A DNA stretch of 64,000 nucleotides from CAZZDK01 sp964652235 (GCA_964652235.1 CAZZDK010000009.1:1-64000), one strand, 5' to 3'. Shown: positions 6,275 to 15,270, counted from the first letter of the stretch. The notes: generated by a model not told the origin, from the sequence alone. Numbers and translations: made by a program.

Positions 6275-7116
6275 GACTTGATAACGCTGCCTACGCGCCC
6301 GCATAAAAGCGAAAAGATCGTAAGGCCTCCCATCGTCAAAACGATGGCGGGTCCCGCCCCGATGCCCGCGTAAAAAGACAAAAGCAGCCCGGCATAGGCC
6401 GAAGCGCAGGCCAAAAACATGGCCAAAGGGAGGATCGCGTCGATGTTGCGCGCCCAAAAGCGCGAAGCGATCGCGGGCAGAATCGTCAGGCCAAGAGCCA
6501 GCAAAGTGCCGAGCGCCTGAAACGCCGCGACGAGATTGATCATCAACAGGATGAAGAAAACCAGGTGCGAGACGCCGCCGCTTTCCCCCGCAACAGGAAA
6601 AAAATCGGGATCGAATCCTTCCACGATCCAACGGCGGTAAAACCAGGCGACGGTAAAAAACGTCAGACACCCCGCGCCCGCCACCAGACAAAGCGTCGGC
6701 GCGTCAAGAGCCAGAACGTTGCCGAACAAAAGATGCAGCAAGTCCGCCGCGCCGCCCCTGAGGGATAAAAGCGTCACGCCCGCGCTGAGCGAAAGAAGGG
6801 ACAGAACGGCGAAGACGGCATCTTCTTTCATCTGCGTCGCGCGGAGAATCCCGGTCGCCGCGACGGCGATGAACGCCGCCGCGACAAACCCGCCAAAAGC
6901 CATGGCCCAAACCGAAAGCCCTGCCGCAAGAAAAGCGACCGCCACGCCGGGCAAAAGCGCGTGCGAAAGAGCGTCGCCTACGAGCGTCATGCGCCTCAAC
7001 GTCATAAAGACGCCCAGCGGCGCACCGGCCAGCCCCAAAATCAACGAAGCCGCGAGCGCCCGGCGCATGAAGGCATAATCCGCGAAAGGAGCGGTCAAAA
7101 AATCAAGAACGGCCAT
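6259..7116 (-). CDS. znuB: Zinc/manganese ABC transporter permease ZnuB
   Basis: This 285-residue polytopic inner-membrane protein belongs to the ABC-3 (ZnuB/MntB) family. About eight hydrophobic helices are visible. The conserved early motif GAPLGVFMTLRRMTLVGDALSHALLPGVAVAFL contains the cytoplasmic loop that contacts the ATPase. It moves the metal delivered by the periplasmic protein ZnuA. The start at 7116 overlaps the end of znuC by 14 bases, so the two are co-translated. Zinc rather than manganese is favoured by the His-rich ZnuA across the divergent promoter; manganese remains possible. Confidence 0.9.
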   Translation of the reverse strand: MAVLDFLTAPFADYAFMRRALAASLILGLAGAPLGVFMTLRRMTLVGDALSHALLPGVAVAFLAAGLSVWAMAFGGFVAAAFIAVAATGILRATQMKEDAVFAVLSLLSLSAGVTLLSLRGGAADLLHLLFGNVLALDAPTLCLVAGAGCLTFFTVAWFYRRWIVEGFDPDFFPVAGESGGVSHLVFFILLMINLVAAFQALGTLLALGLTILPAIASRFWARNIDAILPLAMFLACASAYAGLLLSFYAGIGAGPAIVLTMGGLTIFSLLCGRVGSVIKSYFCT

Positions 7117-7849
7117 GTTCGCCTCCTCTTCCTTTCGGGTCCTTCAGCTCGGCCATATCGAGATCGAAGGAGAGAAGTTTCTGCTCAAACAATTCATGCG
7201 TGTGGCCGCGCCCCAGACAATGTCCGGCCAAAAGGAAAGATTCCGGAAAATATTTACGGATCAGCATCAGGTCGTGCAGCGCGCAAACGATGGTGCGTCC
7301 TTCTTTGTGCCAACGCAGAAGAAGGGCCATCAGCCTGCCCGTCGTTTCGGCGTCCACGGCGGCGAACGGCTCGTCGAGCAAAAGAAGCTGCGGATCCTGC
7401 AGAATAAGCCGCGCGAACAGAAGGCGCTGAAACTGGCCGCCGGACAAAGCGCCGATCTGTCTCTTTTCGAGTCCCGCAAGGCCGACTTCCGCCAGCGCAG
7501 CGCGGACGCGCTGACGCAGCGCCGACGTCAACCGCCCCGTATTGCCCGTTTCCGGCCACAGGCCCGCACAAGCGGCCTGCATGACGCTTAAGGGATAATC
7601 GCGCCGGATCGCGCTGGTCTGCGGCAGATAGCCGATTTTTCCCTTCAGCGAGGGATCCAGGGCGATCCGGCCCTTTTTCGGCCTCAAGATTCCCGCGATG
7701 GCTTTTAACAGCGTGCTTTTTCCTGCGCCGTTGGGTCCCGCGACGGCGGTCAGAGAACCGCGCGCAAAATGCCCCGAAACGTCGTGCAGCGCCCGAACCG
7801 CACCGTAATGAACGGAAAGAGACTCAAGCGTGACGGCGCTTTTCATCAT
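7103..7849 (-). CDS. znuC: Zinc ABC transporter ATPase ZnuC
   Basis: This is a 248-residue ABC ATPase with Walker A GPNGAGKST, Q-loop (GYLPQTS), signature LSGGQFQR, Walker B LLLLDEPF and switch His in ALHD. Three in-frame starts exist. I chose 7849 because its ATG overlaps the stop of the upstream 29-residue ORF as ATGA, implying translational coupling. The C-terminal part is short, without the extra regulatory domain seen in some ZnuC. It powers zinc import with ZnuB and ZnuA and probably shares Zur control through the palindrome at 7966. Confidence 0.9.
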   Translation of the reverse strand: MMKSAVTLESLSVHYGAVRALHDVSGHFARGSLTAVAGPNGAGKSTLLKAIAGILRPKKGRIALDPSLKGKIGYLPQTSAIRRDYPLSVMQAACAGLWPETGNTGRLTSALRQRVRAALAEVGLAGLEKRQIGALSGGQFQRLLFARLILQDPQLLLLDEPFAAVDAETTGRLMALLLRWHKEGRTIVCALHDLMLIRKYFPESFLLAGHCLGRGHTHELFEQKLLSFDLDMAELKDPKGRGGEHGRS

Positions 7850-7935
7850 GCCAGCGCCCAACAGACAAGCGCCAGCGCCAGCGCAGAGAAAAGCCCCGCG
7901 ACAAGCAAGCGTTCCGCCAAGCCCAGATTGAACAT
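7846..7935 (-). CDS. 29-residue membrane peptide upstream of znuC
   Basis: This short ORF reads MFNLGLAERLLVAGLFSALA then LALVCWALA: one hydrophobic helix with a polar N-terminus. It has a strong ribosome-binding site (GGGAGGGG, about four bases before the ATG), and its TGA overlaps the znuC start. It is therefore the first gene of the znuCB operon. It could be a small membrane partner of the transporter or simply a coupling leader. No family is known to me. Confidence 0.5.
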   Translation of the reverse strand: MFNLGLAERLLVAGLFSALALALVCWALA

Positions 7936-7960
7936 AAACGCCCCTCCCTTTCCCGCCGGA

Positions 7961-7978
7961 AACGGGTTATAACACGCC
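7961..7978. promoter_or_regulatory. Candidate Zur operator
   Basis: The palindrome GTTATAAC (7966-7973), in the context GGGTTATAACACG, lies in the 79-base gap between the divergent zinc uptake transcripts. It matches the core of Zur boxes (TGTTATAACA-like) known in proteobacteria. Only the core is perfect; the outer arms are degenerate. One site could control both directions. Confidence 0.5.
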
Positions 7979-8014
7979 TTGTTTTTCGCGCAATCTTTCC
8001 CCGGAGATTTTGTT

Positions 8015-8941
8015 ATGCGCCGCCTCGTTTTTCCCGTCGCCCTCCTTGCTTTCTGTTTTTGCCTGGTCGCGCACGTCCGCGCCGACGACAAGCCCCTGAC
8101 CGTCGTCGCGGGCTTTAGTCTTCTGGCCGACATGGTTCGCGAAATTGCGGGACCGGACGTCCTTGTCGAAACGCTGGTCGGCCCGGATCAAGACGCCCAC
8201 GCCTACCAGCCCACACCGGACGACATGAAAAAGCTAGCGAACGCCGACATCATCGCGATCAACGGCCTGGGCTTTGAGGGCTGGATGGACCGTCTGATAT
8301 CCGCCTCGGAAACGAAAGCCAAGCTGCTTGTCGCCTCGGCGGGCGTAAAGCTTCGCGCGTTAAACGCGGACGAAGCGCGCGATCATCGTCACAGGGGGGA
8401 ACACCAGGGAGACGAAATCCCTGATCCGCACGCCTGGCAAAATCTTCGCAACGCGGAAATCTACGCCCGCAACATCGCCGGCGCGATCATCCACGCAAGG
8501 CCCTCTCTCGCCGAGGAAACCCGCGCCCGACTGAAAGATTACGTCGCGCGGATCAAGGCGCTGGACGCGCAATTGCGCGACGCGTTCGCCGCCGTGCCGC
8601 CGGAGCGCAGGAAGATCGTCACCAGCCATGACGCGTTCGGCTATTTCGGCGACGCCTATGGCGTGACGTTCCTTTCGCCCGTGGGACTCAGCACGGAAAC
8701 GGAGCCGTCAGCCGCCGACATGGCGCGCCTGGTGGAAGAAATAAAGGCCGAAGGCGTCACAAAGCTCTTCGCCGAAAACATGGCCTCGCCCCGCCTGGTG
8801 CGCCAATTGGCCCGCGAGGCCGGCGTGACGCTCGGCGGCGAGCTCTACGCCGACGCCCTTTCCCGGCCGGACGGCCCGGCCCCGACCTACCTCGACATGA
8901 TGCGGCATAATGCCCATGAAATGCTTGGGGCTATGAAATAA
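8015..8941 (+). CDS. znuA: Zinc-binding periplasmic protein ZnuA
   Basis: This 308-residue cluster A-I/SBP_bac_9 protein starts at the ATG at 8015 (CCGGAGA upstream). A signal peptide ends near AHVRA (about residue 23). Metal ligands of the family are visible: His in DAHAYQPTPDD, His in DPHAWQN, His in TSHDAFGYF and the late acidic position in GGELYADAL. Between the first two lies a short His-rich, acidic loop (DHRHRGEHQGDE), as in zinc-specific ZnuA proteins. It captures zinc in the periplasm for ZnuBC, encoded divergently. The loop is the main reason for calling zinc over manganese. Confidence 0.9.
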   Translation: MRRLVFPVALLAFCFCLVAHVRADDKPLTVVAGFSLLADMVREIAGPDVLVETLVGPDQDAHAYQPTPDDMKKLANADIIAINGLGFEGWMDRLISASETKAKLLVASAGVKLRALNADEARDHRHRGEHQGDEIPDPHAWQNLRNAEIYARNIAGAIIHARPSLAEETRARLKDYVARIKALDAQLRDAFAAVPPERRKIVTSHDAFGYFGDAYGVTFLSPVGLSTETEPSAADMARLVEEIKAEGVTKLFAENMASPRLVRQLAREAGVTLGGELYADALSRPDGPAPTYLDMMRHNAHEMLGAMK

Positions 8942-9155
8942 TCTGCGCCCGCCAGCAAAGCGGCGTCTCTTTTCGTTTCACTTTTTCGTCTTTTGTTAAC
9001 CAAGCCTTTGAAAATAATTAAAAGCTCCTTAACCGTCCGGGGTGTAAAAGATAGTATGCGGGGGATTGTTTGAAAGGCGCCTTCGGGTTTGAAAAAACGC
9101 AGGCCCCGGTTTAACAAGGCGCCCTGCAAGAGAAGGCGAAAGCACCGGAGATTTT

Positions 9156-12100
9156 ATGCTGTTTTCACAGGATAAAGACAAAGAGAACAAAGCCCCCAAA
9201 CGTTCGCTTTGGGGCACGTTGTTCAATCCCCGCTTCGGCGACGACATCAAGCCGCTCGCCGAGACCTCTCGTATGTTCGCCAATCTCGTCGCGATGGTTT
9301 TGGCCACCAACAATCTGTTTCCCAAAGATCACCCGGCGCTGCGCGACGCGACGGTGCGCCTTTCTCTCAGCGAGGTAATCGCCATCGCCTGGAGCCGCCT
9401 GTCTTTCACGAAAGAAGGCCTGCCCCAAATCGTCCTCTTCGCCGCCGTTATCGGCTGCATGGTCTTTTCGGCGCTGTTCATTATCACGCTTATCTTCTCG
9501 TTCTTCATCACCCCCGCCCACGCAGCGGAAAGTTCGAGTATGTTTACGCCCGCCGATGGTGGCGCTGGCGATTGGGCTCAAAACTGGCTTAATTATATTT
9601 TTTCTGGTGAGCCTTATTCCTTGAATCTGGAGGAGTATTCCAATGTGCCAAAATCATGCGTTTGGCAATCAGCCCTTGGGAAAGCCCTTGGCTTCTACAG
9701 CGGAGGGATACTTGTCCTGGCCGGAATTATTCTCCTTTATCACTTATTTTCCATGGTTGCTGAAACGGCCCATTCCGGAAAGGTTATGGGCAATGCAAAC
9801 CAAATCTGGGCGCCTATACGGCTTGTCGTGGCGATCGGTCTTTTGGTCCCCATTGGAAGCGCCTCAGCTGGAACCAATTGTTCTATATCGGGCCTGAATA
9901 CCGGCCAATATCTCGTTGTGCAAGTGGCTAAGTGGGGTTCTGGACTAGCAAGCAATGTGTGGAAAGTCTTCACGGAAGCCGTTGGCGAAACAACGCCCCC
10001 TAGCGATTGTCAGAAGGGGAGCGGCTCTCCTTCCTGCATACAAGTCCCGGCCTCTGTAAAGAAACCAGCTGTCGGGATTATAAGCAATTATTTTTGCGCA
10101 GCTATGTATAATCGTTATATGTCTGAGCTTGGCCTCAAAGATTATTTTATCGAAGCGGCTACTGATGTTTCTGCTGGGGATCATTTTTTTGGTCCCAAGT
10201 CTACTTTGGGACCAAACGGTTTTAATTTTACCGCAAGAAAATTGTGCGGGGGCTATTCCCTCCCCGCTCTCCCGGCAGACAGCCTCTATAGGTCAGTTTA
10301 TGAGACCCAAAGGGCCGCGCTTGGTTCTTATCTCACCAAAGCCAAAGAAAAAGTTAATACCTATGTTACCTATTATGTACCCGGCGGTGTCGTTCCTCAC
10401 GACATCAACGAAGAAATAAAGGAATTGACGGAATCCTTTCGAGAGGACGCTGATAATAGAGTCCAATCGATCCTTCCTGCCGCCGACAAGCAGGCAAAAG
10501 AAATGGATCCTATGTTATCCAACAAGCTGGTAAAAGATGGTGGCTGGCTTATGGCGGGCGCATGGTTTAACTCTATTGCGAAAAATCAAGCAGATCGCTC
10601 GGCCAGTGTACAAAATGCCATGCCCCTGGTTTTAGAAAAGAGTTTGACGACACTAGTGGAGGAAAAATTTTCTTTCTCCAGAGAAAAAAAGAAGGGAATC
10701 TCTTCTCCAGAAGAGCGCACTTTAGCCGCGGTCAGAAAATTTGAGGAAGATATAGGTTTCTTAGGAGACGCTCCTGTTAAAGCCTCAACGGAAAAAACTG
10801 CCGAACAGGGAAAAAAATCTGACGATTCTGCGTGGGATACTCTCAAGCAGATAATAAAATCTGCTAACCCGGCTCAGGGGCTCGTTAATCTTCTGGTAAA
10901 AATGTTAACTGACTATAATATCAGCAACACAAAGGGATTGGCCCTCAGATTCAACTCTTTTGCCAATCCTTTGGCTGAGGTGGCAGCCTTTGGCCACAGT
11001 CTTGTTAATCTATCTCTTGATCTTTTCGGTTTGGCTTTGGCTGCCTATGCGGTGGGTCTTTTGCTTTCAGGCGCTGGCCTCGTCGGGGGGCTTCTGGCAA
11101 CGATAGCTTTGCCCTTCTTTACGGCCGGGGCCTTTCTTGGTTTTTTGCTTCCTCTTGTCCCCTTCTTCCGTTTCTTTTTTGGTGCCCTTACTTGGATTAT
11201 AGGTCTTTTTGAGGCTGTCGTTGCCGTCCCCCTTTGGGCCCTCGCTCATATGAACCCGGAAGGAGCCGGTCTTCCAGGGGGAATGGCTAAAAGTGGCTAT
11301 TTCTTTATCCTTAATACTATGCTCCGCCCAGTTTTGATGATTTTCGGATTAATTGCAGGCTATCTCCTCTTTCTTGTTTCCCTGAGTTTTCTCAACACCG
11401 CGTTCTCTATGGCGGCGCAAACAACGGGGAGCTTAAATGGGTCGACGCGCAACCTAGCGACCCTTGTTTTTACCTTCATGTATTGTGGTACGGTTTACAC
11501 TCTTGGCAACCAATGCTTTAAATCCATAGGCATGTTCCCCGAACACGCTTTGCGGTGGCTCGGCACAAGCGGTCACCAAGAGAAAATGGGCGACCCGTCC
11601 ATGTCCCAACAGACAATGGGCGCTGTTGGAAGTTATGTTTTGGGACAAGGGATTGGTCAACTCGGGGGAGCTGCTAAACAACTAGGGGACAACTTAAGGG
11701 GGAAAAAGAAGGCCGCCGCCGACCAAAGAGCCAGCGCCCTCGCGGATCAACGCCGTGATGGGATCGCCCGACAACGCCATGACGATAATATGCGCGCGCA
11801 GGGCATGAGGATGGTCACCGACAATGAAGGCAACCCTGTCTTGGGCGATGGCGGTGCGCCTACATACGAACGCGACCCCAATGCCATCCAGCAGGCTTCG
11901 GGCGGGGAGCAGATTCAGTCGGGCGGTGACGGCGGCGGACAGTCCATCGCTTCCAGCAGCCCTCCCCCGCCGCCTATACCGAAGGGCTTCCAGAAATCGG
12001 AAAGCAGCGATCTCGTCATTCCCTCGACCCTCGCTACGGAACAGAAGACCGCGAAAAACGAGCAACCGGCCGTGAAGGAGGAAGCCGCCGCCGCAGAGGC

Positions 12101-12185
12101 GAAGAGAAAGAACGACGAGCAAAGCGCAGAGAAGTCGCTTGCCGATATGCGGGCCGAACACGCGCGGAAAAGCTGGGAGACTTAA
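9156..12185 (+). CDS. dotA: DotA/TraY family type IVB secretion protein
   Basis: This 1009-residue inner-membrane protein belongs to the Dot/Icm (IncI-type) secretion family. There is a hydrophobic segment at about 88-118 ending in PAHA. Then comes the strongly conserved DotA block ALGFYSGGILVLAGIILLYH, VAETAHSGK, NQIWAPIRLVVAIGLLVPIG, LNTGQYLVVQVAKWGSGLAS. A large periplasmic region follows (about 250-610), then a cluster of membrane helices (about 625-790) and a soluble Gln/Ala/charged tail rich in prolines (SSPPPPPIP). DotA is needed for substrate transfer by the system. Codon use shifts sharply: the first ~120 codons and the last ~150 are GC-rich, while the middle is AT-richer (sampled rows 57% against 37% GC). 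The partners dotL, dotM and dotO lie at 26-34 kb. Confidence 0.88.
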   Translation: MLFSQDKDKENKAPKRSLWGTLFNPRFGDDIKPLAETSRMFANLVAMVLATNNLFPKDHPALRDATVRLSLSEVIAIAWSRLSFTKEGLPQIVLFAAVIGCMVFSALFIITLIFSFFITPAHAAESSSMFTPADGGAGDWAQNWLNYIFSGEPYSLNLEEYSNVPKSCVWQSALGKALGFYSGGILVLAGIILLYHLFSMVAETAHSGKVMGNANQIWAPIRLVVAIGLLVPIGSASAGTNCSISGLNTGQYLVVQVAKWGSGLASNVWKVFTEAVGETTPPSDCQKGSGSPSCIQVPASVKKPAVGIISNYFCAAMYNRYMSELGLKDYFIEAATDVSAGDHFFGPKSTLGPNGFNFTARKLCGGYSLPALPADSLYRSVYETQRAALGSYLTKAKEKVNTYVTYYVPGGVVPHDINEEIKELTESFREDADNRVQSILPAADKQAKEMDPMLSNKLVKDGGWLMAGAWFNSIAKNQADRSASVQNAMPLVLEKSLTTLVEEKFSFSREKKKGISSPEERTLAAVRKFEEDIGFLGDAPVKASTEKTAEQGKKSDDSAWDTLKQIIKSANPAQGLVNLLVKMLTDYNISNTKGLALRFNSFANPLAEVAAFGHSLVNLSLDLFGLALAAYAVGLLLSGAGLVGGLLATIALPFFTAGAFLGFLLPLVPFFRFFFGALTWIIGLFEAVVAVPLWALAHMNPEGAGLPGGMAKSGYFFILNTMLRPVLMIFGLIAGYLLFLVSLSFLNTAFSMAAQTTGSLNGSTRNLATLVFTFMYCGTVYTLGNQCFKSIGMFPEHALRWLGTSGHQEKMGDPSMSQQTMGAVGSYVLGQGIGQLGGAAKQLGDNLRGKKKAAADQRASALADQRRDGIARQRHDDNMRAQGMRMVTDNEGNPVLGDGGAPTYERDPNAIQQASGGEQIQSGGDGGGQSIASSSPPPPPIPKGFQKSESSDLVIPSTLATEQKTAKNEQPAVKEEAAAAEAKRKNDEQSAEKSLADMRAEHARKSWET

Positions 12186-12233
12186 AAGCCTAATCGACGC
12201 TTTGTTTTGCCCTCTTAAGAAGGTTGATTCTCC

Positions 12234-12470
12234 ATGCCCCTTCCCCGCAAATCCCGCTTTTTCCTGCCTCTTAAACTCTGGCTGGCTTCGATAACGGGGG
12301 AAAGCGCCGCGCCAACCCAAACGGGCGCAGGTGGCGGCCCCGCCGCCGCGCAGAAAAACCAAAGCGCCCAGGCCGCCGCAGGCGCCAGGCCGCGCGTTCA
12401 TGTTCCCAAGGCCACGCTTGAAAGCGTTCCTCGCCCGACGGAAGATTTTTTCCGCAAGGGCGGCATCTGA
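12234..12470 (+). CDS. Small hypothetical protein downstream of dotA
   Basis: This 78-residue basic protein is rich in Ala, Gln, Pro and Gly. The start ATG at 12234 has AAGAAGG about ten bases upstream. The N-terminus has a short hydrophobic stretch (FFLPLKLWLASITG), the middle is low complexity (GAGGGPAAAQKNQSAQAAAG), and the end is VPRPTEDFFRKGGI. It follows dotA by 48 bases on the same strand and may be co-transcribed with it, but no secretion role can be read from the sequence. It could also be a non-functional ORF in GC-rich DNA. Confidence 0.45.
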   Translation: MPLPRKSRFFLPLKLWLASITGESAAPTQTGAGGGPAAAQKNQSAQAAAGARPRVHVPKATLESVPRPTEDFFRKGGI

Positions 12471-12527
12471 CCCCTTTCCCCCTCTTCCAAAACAAGGCAT
12501 GGTGGCCGCCTGAAAAGGTGGATAATT

Positions 12528-13586
12528 ATGCTCGTTTTAGGTTTGGAAAGCAGCTGCGACGAAACGGCGGTGGGGATCGTAGAGGATTCCGCCGAGCTTG
12601 AATCCTCTTCCGGGGGACGCGTTTTGGCGAACGTCGTGGCCGCGCAGCTTGAGGAGCATCGGCCCTATGGCGGCGTGGTGCCGGAAATCGCGGCGCGCGC
12701 GCATCTCGATAAAATCGACGCGCTGGTGCGCGAAGCGCTTGCCCAGGCGAAAGTGGCCCTGCGGGACCTCGATGGCATCGCGGCGACCTGCGGCCCCGGC
12801 CTAATCGGCGGCGTGATGGTCGGCGCGATGACGGGCAAGGCTCTCTCCGCCGTCACGGGCAAACCCTTTATCGCCGTCAATCACCTCGAAGCTCACGCCC
12901 TCACCGCGCGACTTTCGCATGATGTTTCTTTTCCTTTTCTGCTGTTGCTTGTCTCCGGCGGTCATTGTCAGCTTGTCTGGGTGGAGGGCGTAGGCCGCTA
13001 TCGCAAACTGGGAGGCACGCTCGACGACGCGGTAGGTGAATGTTTCGACAAAAGCGCCAAGCTTTTAGGTTTGGGCTATCCGGGCGGTCCGCTGATCGAG
13101 CGTGCCGCCGCGCAGGGAAACCCGAAGGCCTTCGCTCTGCCGCGCCCCATGATGGGCCGCGCAGGCTGCGATTTTTCTTTCTCCGGCCTGAAAACCGCCG
13201 TCCGGCAAGCCGTCTCTGAAGCGCCAAAGCCCCTAACCGAAACCTTCGTCGCCGATATGGCGGCTTCGTTACAGGAAGCCGTGGCCGCGATTTTAACGGA
13301 CCGCACGCGCCAGGCGCTTGCGATTCTAAGGGAAGAAAGAGCAGAACCGACCGCGCTGGTCGTGGGCGGCGGCGTGGCGGCCAATCGAGCGATCCGCGAA
13401 GCCTTGACGGCGCTGGGCGCGGAATGGGGCGCGCGGTTTCTGGCCCCGCCGCCGGGACTTTGCACCGATAACGGCGTCATGATAGCCTGGGCCGGACTTG
13501 AAAGATTGAGACTCGGCCTTCAAGACGGTTTGGCTTTCGCGGCCAGACCGAGATGGCCGCTTGAAGGATTGAAGGAAACCGGATGA
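12528..13586 (+). CDS. tsaD: tRNA threonylcarbamoyladenosine transferase TsaD
   Basis: This 352-residue cytosolic ASKHA-fold protein, with TsaB/E partners, transfers the threonylcarbamoyl group to A37 of ANN-reading tRNAs. Motifs: LESSCDET near the N-terminus, the metal-binding NHLEAHAL (His119 and His123), VSGGHCQL, KLGGTLDDAVGECFDK, GFSFSGLKT-like (CDFSFSGLKTAV) and VVGGGVAAN. Length and order are normal for the family. Its TGA overlaps the ATG of gpsA, so the two are translationally coupled; this pairing is common in alphaproteobacteria. Confidence 0.96.
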   Translation: MLVLGLESSCDETAVGIVEDSAELESSSGGRVLANVVAAQLEEHRPYGGVVPEIAARAHLDKIDALVREALAQAKVALRDLDGIAATCGPGLIGGVMVGAMTGKALSAVTGKPFIAVNHLEAHALTARLSHDVSFPFLLLLVSGGHCQLVWVEGVGRYRKLGGTLDDAVGECFDKSAKLLGLGYPGGPLIERAAAQGNPKAFALPRPMMGRAGCDFSFSGLKTAVRQAVSEAPKPLTETFVADMAASLQEAVAAILTDRTRQALAILREERAEPTALVVGGGVAANRAIREALTALGAEWGARFLAPPPGLCTDNGVMIAWAGLERLRLGLQDGLAFAARPRWPLEGLKETG

Positions 13587-14590
13587 ATCTTTTTCAGCGT
13601 TTTGGGATCATCGGTGGCGGCGCGTGGGGCACGGCGCTCGGCGCGGCGCTGGTCCGCGCGGGCCGCGACGTTGTTCTTTGGGCGCGGGAAAAAGAAGTCG
13701 CCGCCTCGGTCAACGAGCGCCATGAAAACGAAATCTTTCTGCCGGGCGTCAAGCTTGACCCGAAACTAAGGGCGACGAACGAGCTGCGCGATTTGGTTTT
13801 TTGCGACGTCTGGCTTCTTGTCGCGCCGGTGCAGCATACGCGCCTTGTCTGCGCGCAAATCGACGCCGTGGGAGCGGATAAAAACATCCCCATCGTCCTT
13901 TGCTCCAAGGGCATTGAAATGGGGACGCTTAAGCTTCCTTCCTCCATCGTGCAGGAATCGCTGCCGGGCCATCCGCTCGCGGTTTTGTCGGGGCCGAGTT
14001 TCGCCGCCGAAGTCGCCCGCGATCTGCCCACCGCGCTTACGCTCGCCTGCGCGAACGAAGAAACGGGCCTGGCGCTTGTTCGGTCGGTCGGCTCGCGCAC
14101 CTTTCGCCCTTACGCCAGCGACGACGTGATCGGCACGCAAGTCGGGGGCGCGATCAAAAACGTTCTGGCCGTCGCGACGGGAATCGCCGCCGGATGCGGC
14201 CTTGGCGAAAACGCCCGCGCCGCGCTGATCACGCGAGGACTGGCTGAAATGATGCGCCTCGGCTCGGCGCTGGGGGCCAGGCCGGAAACGCTTATGGGTC
14301 TTTCGGGCCTGGGCGATCTCACCCTCACCTGCGCCAGCACGCAATCGCGCAATATGTCTTTAGGGTTAGCGTTGGGACAAGGCCGCAAGCTGGCCGATAT
14401 TCTGGCCGAACGCAAAAGCGTGGCCGAAGGCGTTCCGACCTCCGAAGCGGCGGCGGCTCTGGCCCGCGCCTGCCGGGTGGATATGCCGATCGTCGCCGCG
14501 GTGGACGCCGTTCTGAACCACGGCGCGCGCGTGGAAGACACCATCGCGGCGCTTTTGGCGAGGCCCTTTAAGGCGGAAAGGAATTCGTAA
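13583..14590 (+). CDS. gpsA: Glycerol-3-phosphate dehydrogenase [NAD(P)+]
   Basis: This 335-residue enzyme reduces dihydroxyacetone phosphate to sn-glycerol 3-phosphate for phospholipid synthesis. It has the N-terminal dinucleotide motif GGGAWGTALG, the middle segment LSGPSFAAEVA, the catalytic-Lys region QVGGAIKNVLAVATG, and the C-terminal helical domain with SGLGDLTLTC and AEGVPTSEA. It begins inside the tsaD stop (ATGA overlap) and ends before a strong terminator at 14652, so tsaD-gpsA form one transcript end. Confidence 0.96.
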   Translation: MNLFQRFGIIGGGAWGTALGAALVRAGRDVVLWAREKEVAASVNERHENEIFLPGVKLDPKLRATNELRDLVFCDVWLLVAPVQHTRLVCAQIDAVGADKNIPIVLCSKGIEMGTLKLPSSIVQESLPGHPLAVLSGPSFAAEVARDLPTALTLACANEETGLALVRSVGSRTFRPYASDDVIGTQVGGAIKNVLAVATGIAAGCGLGENARAALITRGLAEMMRLGSALGARPETLMGLSGLGDLTLTCASTQSRNMSLGLALGQGRKLADILAERKSVAEGVPTSEAAAALARACRVDMPIVAAVDAVLNHGARVEDTIAALLARPFKAERNS

Positions 14591-14651
14591 CCGGAATCAA
14601 ACCTTTCGCTAACCATAAAACAAGCTTTTCGTAACGTTTTCCAAAAAGATG

Positions 14652-14680
14652 AAGGCCCGCTTTCGCGGGCCTTCTCTTTT
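14652..14680. terminator. Rho-independent terminator after gpsA
   Basis: AAGGCCCGC (14652-14660), loop TTTC, GCGGGCCTT (14665-14673), then CTCTTTT. The 9-base perfect stem lies between convergent genes. On the minus strand it is followed by a shorter T run, so it may act in both directions. Confidence 0.85.
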
Positions 14681-14723
14681 GCTGCAAGGGGTAGGCAGCG
14701 AAACGTTGAGAAGAGAGCCGGTC

Positions 14724-14963
14724 TTAGACGGCGCGTTGATGCGCCGGAAGCGTCATGCCCACCTCGTGGACGGCGCGGACGATGCGCTCGCCGATGCTGC
14801 CCACGCGGGCGGCGGCGGCGGCGTAGCTGCCGGTCGAGCGACGGATGGCGGCCAGCGTCTTGTCGAGCGCAACCAGGTTCGTCTGGTTGGTCATCGCAAT
14901 GAGGCGCTCCAACGTCTCATCGGCTGACGGGGCAAGATACTGAAACTCGAATTCCTGTGCCAT
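14724..14963 (-). CDS. Small protein with chemoreceptor-tip-like helix
   Basis: This 79-residue, probably all-helical protein starts at the ATG at 14963 with GAGAAG upstream. It contains LERLIAMTNQTNLVALDKTLAAI, which resembles the hairpin tip of chemoreceptor signalling domains (compare IRMIAERTNLLALNATIEAA in the receptor at 35417 in this window). The flanks do not continue the receptor heptads, and there are no membrane or sensor parts. It could be a coiled-coil protein with chance likeness, or a free receptor-tip mimic. It lies next to a FlgC-like gene. Confidence 0.55.
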   Translation of the reverse strand: MAQEFEFQYLAPSADETLERLIAMTNQTNLVALDKTLAAIRRSTGSYAAAAARVGSIGERIVRAVHEVGMTLPAHQRAV

Positions 14964-15270
14964 GGTGCTTCTCTTCGGTTCGGGTTGGCCGCTTGAAGAT
15001 TTTTGAAGCTTTCTTCCCGCGGTCTTTCTTCGTTTTTCCTTGCGAATCGCTTGGTTTTTTCTCGCAAAGATCGACTTTCGATACTTCCAACTTACACAGG
15101 ATTGCTGAATTCCAAGTTAATACGGCGCGTTTTTTTTCGAAGAAAAACGCCTTTTTTTGGCTCAAACCTTAGGATTTTCGAAGGGTTCATTGAGAAACTA
15201 TTAACCACGACTATGGTAGAATAGCCTATCCTGAGAAAAGGGACGGCTCAAAAACATAAGGAAAAAGGCC
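14964..15270. promoter_or_regulatory. AT-rich divergent intergenic region
   Basis: These 307 bases separate two divergent genes. The stretch is T-rich with runs such as CGTTTTTTTTCG and no supported ORF. TTGAGA at 15190-15195 followed after 16 bases by TATGGT (15212-15217) is a weak candidate sigma-70 promoter for the FlgC-like gene; spacing fits but the -10 is poor. Confidence 0.3.
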
